A DNA stretch of 64,000 nt from Acanthosepion lycidas (GCA_963932145.1 OZ010593.1:29431396-29495395), one strand, 5' to 3'; shown: positions 10,891-21,745, counted from the first letter of the stretch. Numbers and translations are program-made. Notes: generated by a model not told the origin, from the letters alone.

Positions 10891-11690
10891 GTATGTTATG
10901 ATAGCAGGAATTGAATATAAATGTACACTATTTCTGCATAAAGCAGTATGTTTCTGTATTGATGTGTGTTCTATTCAAAATGCTACACCCACTTTAGTGA
11001 ATATTCTAAAGTCTTAGGAAGTCAAGGGCATTCATTTTGTTATTGGTGACAGTGCTGCAGTTGAACCTTTCTAATGCTGGTCAACAAAACAGGACAGACA
11101 AAAGCTTCTTTTTAATAATGCCTGACCATTGTGCACACTGTTTTAGGTTCTCAACTTTCTGCAGATCAGTGACTAGCTCTGTTTTGTAGACAACGAAGTA
11201 GTAATAATAATAAAACAGATAAAGAGAATAGAATTGAGAAGGAAAATGGCTGACTGTTGATACTGCAAGTATTATATTAGGCTTAAATACTGAGATGTTC
11301 TATTTTTAAGTTATTTTCTTCTGAAGTTTCCAAGATGAATTAAATATTAATGATTGATTCAACTATGGTTGAAACTAGCAAACATATTTGGTTCTAATTT
11401 CAGTATGTCTGTGTATAGGTGGGCATTTAAAAAACGATTTCAATTTCATGATTTTTACTGCTGTTTATTCTATTTTTTATTACATATAAATACATTTATG
11501 TTTATCTCAACAGTAAGAATCCTTTAAAAGACATCACTCACACATTTTTTTAAAGTTTCTACTTGGTCTGGACTCTTGAGGTGTAATGTCATTATTATTC
11601 AATCAATTATTCTTATTCACAATAACACTTTCATTTTTTTTTGTTAGAATTTCTGGAATGGGGAGTTATCATTAATCATTTATACACCTG
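10891..11690. other. No gene recognised
   Basis: AT-rich sequence; no open frame, repeat family or RNA gene seen. Confidence 0.4.
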
Positions 11691-11694
11691 AACA

Positions 11695-11850
11695 AGGTTA
11701 CCCAGATTGATATACACCTGAGCAAGGTTACCTAGATTGATATACATCTGAAGAAGAGAAGAAGGCAAAATGGCTGAAACATTGTGATAACAACTCCAAA
11801 GATGAGGCTAATAGTTTGAATATAAATAGTGCAAATAATCACTTTCACTG
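11695..11850 (+). repeat. PLE 3' tail relic
   Basis: CTGAAGAAGAGAAGAAGG, then GGCTGAAACATTGTGATAA and AAAGATGAGGCTAATAGT follow in the same order as in the 3' tail of the Penelope-like element at 43,390-43,475. Just before it are two near-copies of a 31-bp unit (ATACACCTGA(A/G)CAAGGTTAC, about 11,681 and 11,712), then a partial third. Non-coding. Confidence 0.6.
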
Positions 11851-12219
11851 TTTTGATCAGTGAGCTTTGACGATTTTGAAACATAATTAAAATAAAAAAA
11901 ATGAGTATGATTTTCTCATAAAATAACCTATACTGTTTATGTATTTGGTTAGCAAAATATATGTCTGTTCCAGTGAGTAATCCTAAATATATTTAACATA
12001 TTGTAAAAAGAAAATGCTAAGATAACTGAGTAGTGAGTAAATTTAGGAATCCGGAAAAACTAACTTAAAACTTTCTGTGAAATACATCTGTTTGATGTTC
12101 TTGGTGTACATAATCAGTGATGTTTTTAGCCAGTGGGTTACAGGTCTTTACTCTTTCTCCATGGTAACCCAGTCAATACTGATCAGATATCAACTTATGT
12201 ACTATCCATCTGCTAAAAC

Positions 12220-12350
12220 TATTCTCATACTATAATGTTTCATAACACACTTCTGATTCCTGTCTTTTATAGTTCAATCATGAAAAAATTCCAACTTACC
12301 AACCTCTTCACTCTTCCATAAAAAAGGAAGCAAAAACAGTGACTGTTTTC
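12220..12350. repeat. Unclassified repeat, copy 1 (pair of 14,795-14,925)
   Basis: About 130 bp shared with 14,795-14,925 in the same orientation, including CATAACACA, TGTCTTTTATAG/GTCCAATCA and CTTCACTCTTCCATA. Flanks differ. At the second site it lies upstream of a Penelope-like RT piece, so it may be the 5' part of such an element. The rest of 11,851-12,440 shows no feature. Confidence 0.55.
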
Positions 12351-12443
12351 TTATGAAATCTAGCAATACTTTTGAATTGCAGTGGAAAGTAATATTCTTT
12401 CATTTCACTCACTGATTAAATAATTTATATGTATTATATCTAT

Positions 12444-13010
12444 TTATGTTTTAATCATTTCAAGGCTATGAATTAATTTTTTGGTGGCCATAGAAAATTG
12501 ATTAAGAAAAATACCAAAATTTTCTTTCAAATAATTTTTATTTTCCCAATTACTTTCAATCTCATCTGAGACCATCTTCAAAGGGTTAAATTGTCTGCGA
12601 ACGTGTATATATAGTTCTGTAAATGCAAGATATTTTTTCATTGTTCATTTTACTGTATTTTGCAGCATTCCAGGGTCAAATTCAATTTTTTAAAATTTTT
12701 CCTATGTAAAGGAGGTAACTTTTTTATTTATTCATTATTATTTTTCTATATATATAAAACTTTGCCGTTACAAATATTTAAGAACTTTGTTGTTATATTC
12801 ATAGTTGACTATTTATTTGGGACTTTAATTCTTTTATATAAAGGGCTTCTAGCATTTTAAGTTTTTGCTTATTATTATTTGGATGGAGTATTGATGCATT
12901 TTCAACTAATATCTGGCTAAACTGTGAATGTGGATATGAGTGTTCCTTTAAATGTTCTGAGATTAAACTATTCTCATCCAATTTAAACATAAGCCTTTTT
13001 GCTACTATTG
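12444..13010 (-). mobile_element. PLE fragment, endonuclease C-terminus and 3' tail
   Basis: The minus-strand frame at 12,799-12,990 reads FKLDENSLISEHLKEHSYPH, then NNNKQKLKMLEALYIKELKS and QINSQL. The pattern EHL...H, LEALYI and a final Lys-x-x-x-Asn is the usual end of the GIY-YIG region in Penelope-like elements. Downstream in reading order, the 3' tail contains AAGATGGTCTCAGATGAGAT (12,560-12,580), also found at 54,800-54,822. The N-terminal endonuclease core and the RT are missing. Confidence 0.6.
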
Positions 13011-13024
13011 TTGTTGAATTTGAA

Positions 13025-13026
<2 letters not shown>

Positions 13027-13064
<38 letters not shown>
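13027..13064. repeat. (TA)n microsatellite
   Basis: About 19 TA units between two PLE fragments. Confidence 0.95.
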
Positions 13065-13066
<2 letters not shown>

Positions 13067-13179
13067 TGTATAATTTATGCAGCAACGATTATTTAAAAAT
13101 CTTTTATTAAATATGGTAGACAAGGAGAATTTAATTCATTTTTTATTTAGTTTTTCCAGCATTCTTAAATTTTACTGTT

Positions 13180-13515
13180 TAGTGATAGTAAGGGAGTACA
13201 AAATTTTTTCATGATGTCCATTGTCCCAAGCACTTTCAGCCACTTCTTTAGACATTTTCAAGGGGGCTTTGTTTTTGGTGTTGTTAGTTTCTCTTCATGT
13301 TTTGACTGTTTAAGTTGTATTTTATTTTTATGTTTTGAATAGGAGTGTTTATTTTGAGTCTTCACATGTTGGGCACAGCTGGAATTTGATTGAGCATTTT
13401 TCTATTTTTTGAAAAACTTTTAACACTCCATTCCCACTGTTACATAAGGTGAAGTTGATGGTAGGAGAGAGATGTTTAATATACAGAGCCTCCCTTATAG
13501 CAAAATGTTTTCGGT
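13180..13515 (-). mobile_element. Second PLE fragment, endonuclease C-terminus and tail
   Basis: The minus strand reads HYRKHFAIREALYIKHLSPT, then INFTLCNSGNG. REALYIK...N corresponds to LEALYIKELKSQIN of the neighbouring fragment. The tail contains AAATGTCTAAAGAAGTGGCT and GAAAGTGCTTGGGACAA, a paralogue of the tail at 12,540-12,590. Two PLE tails in a row on the same strand suggest repeated insertion or duplication. Confidence 0.5.
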
Positions 13516-13517
13516 AA

Positions 13518-13518
13518 T

Positions 13519-13562
<44 letters not shown>
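13518..13562. repeat. (TA)n microsatellite
   Basis: About 20 TA units; it forms the 5' boundary of the next LINE A copy. Confidence 0.95.
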
Positions 13563-13563
<1 letters not shown>

Positions 13564-13566
<3 letters not shown>

Positions 13567-14345
13567 GCTGGTTTTAAATGCGCCCAAAACAAAACTGCTC
13601 TCTATTAATCACCACAGAGATCCTTCCCTGCACCCCCTCCCCCAATAGAATGTCTGACGCTCAACTTCCCAAGATCACTTCTCTGCAGCTGCTTGCGCTC
13701 ATATTGTCTACAGACCTGAGATGGAACAAATACATTGAGTCAATTGCTTCGTCCACTGCACGAAAAGTTGGCTCCCTGTGCTGTACTCCCCGGAACCAGA
13801 CCTTCAAATCTACAAATCAACCATTCGCCCTTGCATGGAGTATTGCTGCCATATATGGTCTGGAGGTCCTTCTGTTTGCCTTGGAGTTCTTGATAAGATC
13901 CAGAGACGGATATGCAATATAATTGGCCCTGATCTCGTCTGCAGTTGCTCTCTCACTGTCGTCGCCTCTGTCTTTTTTACAAATACTTTCATGGTAATTG
14001 CTCCGATGAGCTGCTTTTGCTTATTCCCAGACTTTCCAAATTCATCCTACGAGGCTGACATCCCGCTCTCACCCTTTCACTGTTGAAACTGTTAAATGTA
14101 GCCGCCTCTTCTACTCCAATAGCTTCATATCTCACACCTCTCACCTGTGGAACTCCCTTCCCTATTCCTGTTTCCTTGATAGCTATAATCTCCAACTATT
14201 CAAATGTAATGTCAATCGACATCTCCAGTTGGCTTGATCTGTCCTCATCCTTTCCTCTATCATTTGTATCTGCTCTCACACCAAATCCTCTGTAACCGCT
14301 TGTGTGCTAGTGGCTTCCTACCTTGCTAGGGGTGAAATGCTTAAT
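13564..14345 (+). mobile_element. LINE A, 5'-truncated copy 2
   Basis: Frames contain ASKTKL-like decayed sequence (13,577-13,605), then STARKVGSLC, YKSTIRPCMEYCCHIWSGG, LDKIQRRICNIIGPDL and SNSF-like tail sequence. The copy ends with GCTAGGGGTGAAATGCTTAA, the family 3' end, and runs straight into (TA)n instead of a poly(A). Multiple frameshifts. Same element type as 33,075-34,290. Confidence 0.85.
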
Positions 14346-14622
14346 ATATATATATATATATATATATAACCCCATAGCCTCATGCCTCACACCTCTCGCC
14401 TGTGGAACTCCCTTCCCTATTCCAGTTTCCCTGAGAGCTATAATCTCCTGCTATTCAAATGTAATGTCAATCGACATCTCCAGTTGCCTTGATCTATCCA
14501 CTACCTTTCTCCTCATCCTTTCTTCTATCACTCCTATTTGACCTTGCTCCAAATTTCCTGTAACCCCTTGTGTCCTAGTGGCTTCCTGCCTTGCTTGGGG
14601 TGAAATGCTTAAAAAAAAAAAT
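14346..14622 (+). mobile_element. (TA)n, then LINE A copy 3 (3' end only)
   Basis: After about 12 TA units, the last ~250 bp of LINE A repeats: CCTCACACCTCTCGCCTGTG through CTTGCTTGGGGTGAAATGCT and an A-run. It duplicates 14,125-14,345, so two LINE A 3' ends follow each other on the same strand, separated only by the microsatellite. Confidence 0.85.
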
Positions 14623-14794
14623 CTCTATCCATTGATAATTACTTTCTTATCCTAATTTTCATGCTAATCATTCAATCAATGCTAATGGAAAAAACACCCT
14701 TCCCATATGCCTATTGTATGAAAAATAAAAACCCTCAACCTTCCATAATGATGTCCTTTGTTCTTCAATCATAAATATCTTCTGCTTCACTACC

Positions 14795-14925
14795 TCTCAT
14801 AATATAATGCTTCATAACACATTTCCAACTATGCTGTCTTTTATGGTCCAATCACAAACAACTTCCAGCTCACCAACTTCACTCTTCCATATAAAGGAAG
14901 CAAAAACATTGACTGTTTTCTTAAA
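14795..14925. repeat. Unclassified repeat, copy 2 (pair of 12,220-12,350)
   Basis: Direct repeat of 12,220-12,350 (CATAACACATTTCCAACTAT, TGTCTTTTATGGTCCAATCA, CTTCACTCTTCCATATAAAG). It lies about 70 bp upstream of the PLE fragment that follows. Confidence 0.55.
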
Positions 14926-14989
14926 TACTCTCAACTTCCTGTACCCTAGTTAAGACTCCATTGTTGGATGGAGTTTTAAGTTATACTTA

Positions 14990-15720
14990 AGACCCATTTT
15001 CCAACCACCTAAAACCCGGTCAATTTCAAAATATTTTACTCAAACAATCAACATATTCTGTTATACTGATGATGCTCTATTTATATATCCTTGTGATACA
15101 GATTTACTTGACCTAGTAAATCAACTAAACAATGGAATTTACATAAGATATGGAAGAATACAGTTCCTTACCCTTCCTGGATATCAAGCTACACTGCATT
15201 AACAACAGTTTAAAACTCAATGCTCACCGGAAATCAACCAAAATAAACGACCTAATAAATTTCTATTCTCATCATAACAACAAAATAAAATCCGGCATAA
15301 TCATCAGGATTTTACCTAAGAAGACCACTAAGAATATGCAGCCTGGATTATTTACACTGTTGCTAACATATGAATCATTGTCAACAAACACACTGTCACC
15401 AACACACCAATGATCAATACCAATCTGCACAAGCAGTCAGAATATATCTGCTAAGCACTGAAACCAATTTATATAGACACCAACAGCATCCATGATTGGC
15501 CAGCTTAAAATTTACATGCCCTGTCAATTTCTTTATCAATGAGACATAGTTTTGTATATATGAACCATGGCTGTTTTGGCCAATAAGAAAAGTGACTTTT
15601 ATTGCTATAAAACTAATTTTTAAGAGAAATAAATTTACTTCTTATTGATACCAGTTTCATTATTCCATCTAACCTAAAAATTTTGTTTTGCAAGATTCAA
15701 GAACTTATTTATTGATCAAC
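14990..15720 (+). mobile_element. PLE fragment with a reverse transcriptase piece
   Basis: The plus strand reads YTDDALFIYP (15,061-15,095, the polymerase active-site region where relatives have Y-x-DD), then DLLDLVNQLNN, and from 15,150 EEYSSLPFLDIKL, LNAHRKSTKINDLINFYSHH and NNKIKSGIII. LPFLD-I followed by a KST/KPT motif and SHH is the Penelope-type RT order, also seen at 42,250-42,370. Frameshifts and stops are present. The tail (15,600-15,720) carries a TACCAGTTTCATTATT motif that also occurs at 18,885 and 21,555. Confidence 0.65.
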
Positions 15721-16120
15721 CTTGGTGGAAATGTTGAAAAATAAAATTAATTTTAAAATAGTAATAATTTTCTTTATTTTTATACCAGTTTTTAAAATTC
15801 CCATATTTTCCGTGTTCCTTCAGGAAGCGGGTGATATCAGCTCTCTACAACTTTCTATAGTTTATTCTGTTTAATGGTATATCAACACCTAGTGAGTCAT
15901 TATCTAATGTCAAAACAAGTAGGGTTGGGATTTTATATTTGTGTATTATTATTTCATAGTAAAATAAGTTAATTTTTTTTTTTTTACTATTTTTGTATTT
16001 ATAAACTGTACTTATGTTAAAAGGTGTTTGTTTTCAGATTTTGGTAAAAATGTGTTTCTTTTAACAATTTAAAATATCCAGATTGACCCTGGTAAAGAGT
16101 TCTTTTAGGTTATTTGTTTG
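15721..16120. other. No feature recognised
   Basis: AT-rich DNA with T-runs. Confidence 0.4.
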
Positions 16121-16126
16121 GTAATA

Positions 16127-16206
16127 TTAGGTTGGTGCAAAAATAATGTCGTTTTCTCACATATTGGCATATGTGAGAAAACGACATTATTTTTGCACCA
16201 ACTTAA
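16127..16206. mobile_element. 80-bp palindromic mariner-type MITE, copy 2
   Basis: Same palindrome as 1,801-1,880: TTAGGTTGGTGCAAAA at the left, its inverse at the right, a 2-4 base loop, and TA on both sides (16,125-16,126 and 16,207-16,208). One terminal base differs on the right (ACTTAA for ACCTAA). Confidence 0.9.
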
Positions 16207-16214
16207 TATTTGAT

Positions 16215-16660
16215 TTGGGCTAGTTTCATGTTCTTACATATGGCTTACTGTGTAATCTATCTAGCATGTCGTACACATTGGGTTTTCCTCCTCCTTTAGT
16301 GGATATGACTGAGTATCTATCTTTTATATATTTAATTAATGTTTGTCATTTCCCTATCCCTCCCACTGTGCCATCCATTTACACTAGCTTGTTAGACAGA
16401 TTACTTGCTGCTTCTTTAACCCCTTTTGAGTGTCAATTTTCCAAGCCTTTTTTCTCATTACATGTCCTAGAAATTTCAATTCTCTCTAAGTACAAGTGTT
16501 CTCTTTGCTTCAATTTTCCTTAAAATTTCCTTGTTGCTCACATCTTCAGTGCATGGTATCCCCAGTATTCTTTTGTAGAAGCACATCTGCTGCCTCAAAT
16601 TTCCTCTTCATCTCTGGAGAAATAGACCAGCATTTACTGCCATATAGAACTTTCTTTTTA
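16215..16660 (-). mobile_element. LINE B C-terminal fragment, minus strand
   Basis: Minus-strand frames give VLYGSKCWSISPEMKRKFEA, then EISRTCNEKKGLEN. This is the tail of an RTE-like element, matching LYGNECWTI...MKRR and IMRKEGLEN at 58,980-59,230. The fragment is decayed, with several frame changes, and lies next to the 3' end of LINE A copy 4. Confidence 0.65.
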
Positions 16661-16661
16661 A

Positions 16662-17375
16662 TCATTTCACCCCCAAGTAATGTAATTAAACCACTGAGAT
16701 GCAAGGGGTTACTGAGCGAGAGAATAAGAGAAAAAGAAAGTATTATTAAGGAGAGATAATAAAAGAAGAATTAAGAAAACAAAGCATTGCATTTAAATTT
16801 TTGAAGACCAATATTGGCTAGAAAGCAAGAAGTTAGAAGAGAGTTCCACATGCAAGAAGTGCAAGAAAAGAAACTATTAGCATAAAATTTACAGTTACAT
16901 CTAGCCATTTCAACAGTAAGATGATGAGACTTTGCTGCCAATCTAGTAATGTGCTTAAATTCATAAAATCCAGTACCAAAGAAGAAAGCTCATCATCAGA
17001 ATTACCATGAAAATATTTATAGAAAAGGCACAAGGAAGTTATGTTACAGCAGTGGGAAAGTGACTGAAGCTAAGATGCCAGATTAAGACCAATAACATTG
17101 CAGATTATTCTTTGGATTTTATCAATAATCTCTAAATACATAGCAGAAACACCAGACCAATGTGACAGCAATAATCCAATGTGTGGATGAATGGTAAACT
17201 CATAAGATAGATTCTGAAAAGAAAAATTGTCTAGTATAGCAGTTAATCAATTTTCCTAGCAGTAGATCTAGCAACTGATTCAATATAATGTTTCCACTTC
17301 ATGTCAGTGGAAAACATTAGGGTGAGAAGGTGTAAGGAGTCAGTCTCTTAGAGGTTGGCATTAGCCATGCTGATG
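16662..17375 (-). mobile_element. LINE A, copy 4, minus strand
   Basis: In the minus sense it ends at 16,662 with the family terminus (plus strand TCATTTCACCCCCAAGTAAT). It contains LCLFYKYFHGNSDDELSSLV (16,990-17,033) and decayed RT-tail sequence up to about 17,375, where MANANL-like and LHLLTL-like pieces mark the segment after the YADD box. No intact frame. Confidence 0.75.
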
Positions 17376-17479
17376 GAAGGCAAAAACGCTTCTCTCAGAC
17401 GATTAAAAGAAAGCATTGACAGTTCAATACTCTTTTCTCTGATTCTAACAAAAATTTTCCTGTTTCTTAATACTTTGTT

Positions 17480-17760
17480 TTTGGAAAGCATCCAATATGC
17501 CTTCAGATTTATATGCCACATTTTCTATCATCTGTTAAAACACATTTACCAGATAGTTAAATTCTTATCACAATGTTTCAGCTGTTGTGCTCTCTAGCCT
17601 TCTTCAGGTTTCTTCAGGGAATTTTGAACTGAACTCTTTTCTTAATTTATTGGGGGTAGATTGTTCTTGTTCGTTCATCCATGTCAGAGGTTGTTTTATC
17701 TTGTTTTTAGTATTGTTCACCACAATTTAACTGACTGTGCCTGTATAAACCAGCCCAACA
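17480..17760 (-). repeat. PLE 3' tail relic, minus strand
   Basis: Reverse-strand CCTGAAGAAGGCTAGAGAGC, then ACAACAGCTGAAACATTGTG, matches the tail of the PLE at 43,390-43,430 almost base for base. It is the third copy of this tail in the window. Confidence 0.65.
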
Positions 17761-18614
17761 GTTGAACTCAAAATTACTATATCACCAAAATTCCAAAACT
17801 GACTAATTTAATTCATTTGGCTATTGCTCTGAGGTCTAAAAAGTTTGAAGAACATATTTACCAATCAATTCTTGTGGCATTAAATAAGAATGTTAAATAA
17901 AGTTGTAATTTTCAAACTTAATAATTAATATGCCAACAGATTCCTAAGCTTCATAACAATTATGTATATTTGAACTTAATGCCACACTTGGGACCTAACC
18001 AATATTTTGCCGTTCTCAATTTTATGTTTATTTTTGCTTCTATTTTTCCTGTTTAAACTCTATACTGTATATACTTGCATATCATGTGACTTTTGAAAAC
18101 TTAATTTTGAAGTTAATTTTAAGTGGGTAGCATCATACATGAGATATAAAATTAGTGTATATACTGCTGGGCCTGGCTATGCCATTGACCAAACTATATA
18201 TCCATTTACTGTAGTCAAAAGGTAAAACAGTATTTAAAATAAACATTGCACATTACACAAGTATATATGGTAACTTTCCACTACAAACCTCTCCTAATGT
18301 GCTCTCAACTGACAAAAAAAAACAAAATAAAGAGAAAAAAGTTTATCCTATAATATTATATGTATCAATATAACTGTCATAATGTCTGAATTGTTTATTT
18401 TTGACTAATGGTTTCACATTGGCAATTCCCCCCATTGTTTATCAAATCATTTGAACAACAATTAATTGTCCTTTGACAATAACCTTAGACTATTTTATCT
18501 ATTCTATATATAAATATCTTTTTCATATTTGATAAAAAATTTTATTAATTTTAGTGATCTAATTTTATGTTAATATTTCTTTGATTTGGATAACCTCTGA
18601 AAAGGTTTTAATAA
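17761..18614. other. No feature recognised
   Basis: AT-rich intergenic or intronic DNA. Confidence 0.4.
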
Positions 18615-19075
18615 TCCAGTAATTCCACCTTAGCCTATGCAAACAATTTCTATCACACTTCTCATTTGTGGAACTCTCTTCCAACTTCTTGCTTTCTATT
18701 CATTTTTGACCTTCAAAAATTTACATGCAATATCAATTGTTATCTTCTGTCTTCTTAATTCTTGTTCTTTTATTTTTCTCTTAATAATAACACTCTGTAA
18801 CACCTTGTGTCTTAGTGGTGTTATTGCCTTGTTTGGGGTGAAATTATTAGAGATAAAAAAAGAAATTTCATTTATTTTGATAACAGTTTCATTATTATAT
18901 CTTTAGAGACCTTACCAATTAATATTTGTCATTTTGAAGAGGAGTAATTTTAGTTCATTTTGATACCAGCTATATTATTACAATTTCTTTTATTAGATTG
19001 GAAACCTTACTTATCAAAAAATTCTTATTGAATGTATTTATTCTGAGATTTGGCAACCTTCCTAGAGATTGTGTC
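18615..19075 (+). mobile_element. LINE A 3' end plus flank, duplicated unit (short copy)
   Basis: 18,615-18,858 is a LINE A 3' end (CTTGTTTGGGGTGAAATTAT). The following 215 bp (ATTTTGATAACAGTTTCATT to ATTCTTATTGAATGTATTTA) also match, so about 460 bp here correspond to 21,275-21,745. Homology across the element's end into flanking DNA implies DNA-level duplication, or a longer repeat unit carrying LINE A. Confidence 0.75.
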
Positions 19076-19329
19076 TTGGTAAATATGCTCAGCCTCCCAT
19101 ACTGTGAGCAGATTAATAGAAGTAGATAGATTTGCCTATTGCTTAGCCAGCACTCCTTCCATATTTATTGAACAGGAATAGAGGTTTATTCTTTATTTCC
19201 TGTTTGGGATATGGTTTACCAGTTCTTTCTTTCTTCCATGGCCATATTTTAACTTTCAGGCATTCTGACTGATCAGTGACTGTGACTTTTCATTATGAAA
19301 ATACTGGATTCGTATTGAGTAGTTTGATA

Positions 19330-19378
19330 AGGTTAAGTCTCTATTGAGTGATATGCATATAATTCCATTCATGGTTTC
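19330..19378 (+). mobile_element. LINE A internal scrap
   Basis: About 42 bp (from CTCTATTGAGTGATATGCAT) match 20,228-20,269 exactly by eye. In the longer copy this is the segment just before the RT domain. It is an isolated remnant of the duplicated block. Confidence 0.7.
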
Positions 19379-19632
19379 TGGCTGCTACATCCAACTGGTA
19401 GCTCTTAGAGAGGCTGCTCTGATCAACAGTTGCATAATACTGGGGTATTTGTAGTGTCAGGCCATGTATAGATTCCTACATGTATTTTAAGAGGGAAAAA
19501 CTGAAACCACATTATGCTTTATTTTTAGCCACCTTCTGGCCAGTATGTATTGCCACTGATGATAGTGATAATTATCTTCACAAAACCTTCTCACGATAGA
19601 CACATTGAAAAGAAATAAAAGTAAACAAAAAA

Positions 19633-20095
19633 AAAAAATCACCTACCCGCCTCAACTTTTCTTTTTCCAATATTTGTCGAATATGTTCCAATTTTTGTGA
19701 TGCAGAATCTTTTCTCTTTAAATGTCCTTCAGACATTTTTGCATTTTGTAAAACTAAATTCTTCAATTGCTACTAATGAATTCTCTGTTCCTGGCTATCT
19801 TCCTGTTCATCAAAACAATTCTAACATGCATATGCATGGCCTTTGTGTTTATATTCAATAAAATCTTCCAATGACATGGGAATGGACTCTTCAATAAGAT
19901 TCACAGGAATCACTGCTTTTGTTCTAGCATGATAGTTCCCATCACAACATAAGCCTATTTGTGTCTGCTCATAACAATTGTAAATGTGTCCTCAAAGAGG
20001 CTAAATCTTGGTTTGCGAATAGATTAAGCACCTCATAGCTTCTAACAAGTTTGGCTCACATGATTATTGGTGGATCTGTAACAGTGTCTTAAATA
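19633..20095 (-). pseudogene. Decayed protein-like relic, unidentified
   Basis: Minus-strand translation is protein-like over about 150 codons. In order: DTVTDPPIIM, AKLVRSYEVLNLFANQDLAS, a frame change, then GHIYNCYEQTQIGLCCDGNY, HARTKAVIPVNLIEESIPMS, LEDFIEYKHKGHAYAC, NCFDEQEDSQEQ, and a Lys/Glu-rich, possibly coiled-coil end (QKLEHIRQILEKEKLRR). Four in-frame stops and at least one frameshift interrupt it, so it is not an active gene. The Cys pairs and acidic linker are unlike the transposon proteins here. It ends at CGG followed by GTAGGTGA, which looks like a 5' splice site, so it could be a decayed exon. No family recognised; a retrocopy or an unknown mobile element remain possible. Confidence 0.45.
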
Positions 20096-20189
20096 AGAGT
20101 AAATCTTCTATCCAGTCTCTCTTCACTTAATTATTGTTAGAGCAGAATGTTTTGCTAAAAAATTCTCATATTTTACTCTTGATTCACTT

Positions 20190-21525
20190 GGAGTATCTTT
20201 GCCTCACTTTCCACCTAGAACTGAATCTCTATTGAGTGATATGCATATAATTCCATTCATGGTTTCTGCTATCATCTCTAAACTAGATTTCTACAAAGCA
20301 TGTAGACTTGATGGTATCCCTGCAATAGTCCTTAACAAATGTCCCTACCAAACTGGTTCCTGTTCTCTCCCTTGCTGCTTCTTGCTTTCCTGCTTGTTGG
20401 AAATTCTCATCTGAAGTTCCTTTTTTAAGAACACAAGTGAACCATCTGATCCTTCTATCAATCTATTAGCCATCTACCGCTTGTTGGCAAAATACTAGAG
20501 GCTATAATCAACTCTGAATTGGTTAAGCATCTCTCATCATAGGGTCTTCATTCAGATAAGCAATATAGCTTTTACTTCTATAGGTCAACTGCTAATACAT
20601 TAACAGTCTATCAAGCTTTAGGTAAGAATAGTGAATCTTGGGCTGTTGCTTTGGACATTTTGGAGGCATTTGACAGGGTTTGGCATATTGTTTTAATAGT
20701 AAGTCTGAGCAGTTTGATAAATTCAAATTGGCAGCTGATCTCATAAATATTCTGTTGTTAACTGGGGCAATGAATGGCTTGTTAATTTTAATGCCTCCAA
20801 AACAAAACTGCTCTCTTAATTATTTGAGAGAATCCTTTTTACCCTCCATCAGCATGGCAGATGTTAACCTCCAGGAGAGTTACTCATTGCACCTTCTTTG
20901 ACTAACATTTTCCACTGACATGAAGTGAAAAGATTATATTGAATCAATTGTTAAGTCTGCTGCTAGGAAGTTATGGTAGACATTTTTTCTTGCCAGAATC
21001 TTACATATTTATAAGTCTTCCATACATCCTTGTTTTGAATTTTGAATATTGCTGCCACTGCTATATAATTAGAGACTCTTGATAAAATCCAAAGCAGAAT
21101 CTGCAATGTTATTTATTAAGACTTGGCATCTCGGCTTCAGTCCCTTTTCCATAGTTACTTTCATGGTAATTTTTCTGCTGAACTTTCCACTATGTTAAAC
21201 TAAACTTTATGAATTTAAGTGCAGTACTAGATTGGTGGCAAGATCTCATTTTACAGTTGAAATGGCTAGATGTAACTAAGTTCTATGCAAACAGTTTCTG
21301 TCACACTATTTATTTGTGAAACTCTTTTCCAACTTCTTGCTTTCCATTTATTTTTGACCTTCAAAAATTTGCATGCAATGTCAATTGTTATCTTATGTCT
21401 TCTTAATTCTTGTTCTTTTATTTTTTCTCTTTTAATATTATTTCTTTTCTTGTATTCTCTAACACTCAGTAACACCTTGTGACTTAGTGGTGTTATTACC
21501 TTGCTTGGGATGAAATTATTAGGGA
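20190..21525 (+). mobile_element. LINE A, copy with RT region (long copy of the duplication)
   Basis: The plus strand contains ISKLDFYKACRLDGIPAIVL (20,273-20,335, the region before RT motifs), YRSTANTL (about 20,578), AVALDILEAFDRVWH (20,643-20,686, RT motif A), WLVNF-like and ASKTKL-like sequence (20,776-20,812), then the C-terminal tail and the 3' end CTTGCTTGGGATGAAATTAT. The YADD box segment is missing between motif A and the ASKTKL-like part, so the copy is internally deleted as well as frameshifted. Confidence 0.8.
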
Positions 21526-21745
21526 ATAAAAAGAAATTTCCTTTATTTTGATGTCAGTTTCATTATTAGATCCAGTAGAAAACTGGTTTTTATAAGATTG
21601 GAGACTTTATCAATTAATGTTTGTAATTTCGAAGAGAACTAACTTTAGTTCATTATGATACCAGTTTTATTATTACAATTAGTTGTATTAGATTAAAAAC
21701 CTTACTTATCAAAAAATTCTTATTGAATGTATTTATTTTGAGATT
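21526..21745. repeat. Shared 3' flank of the LINE A duplication
   Basis: Matches 18,859-19,075 (TATTTTGATGTCAGTTTCAT; ATCAAAAAATTCTTATTGAA). Homology stops after about 21,745. Confidence 0.75.
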
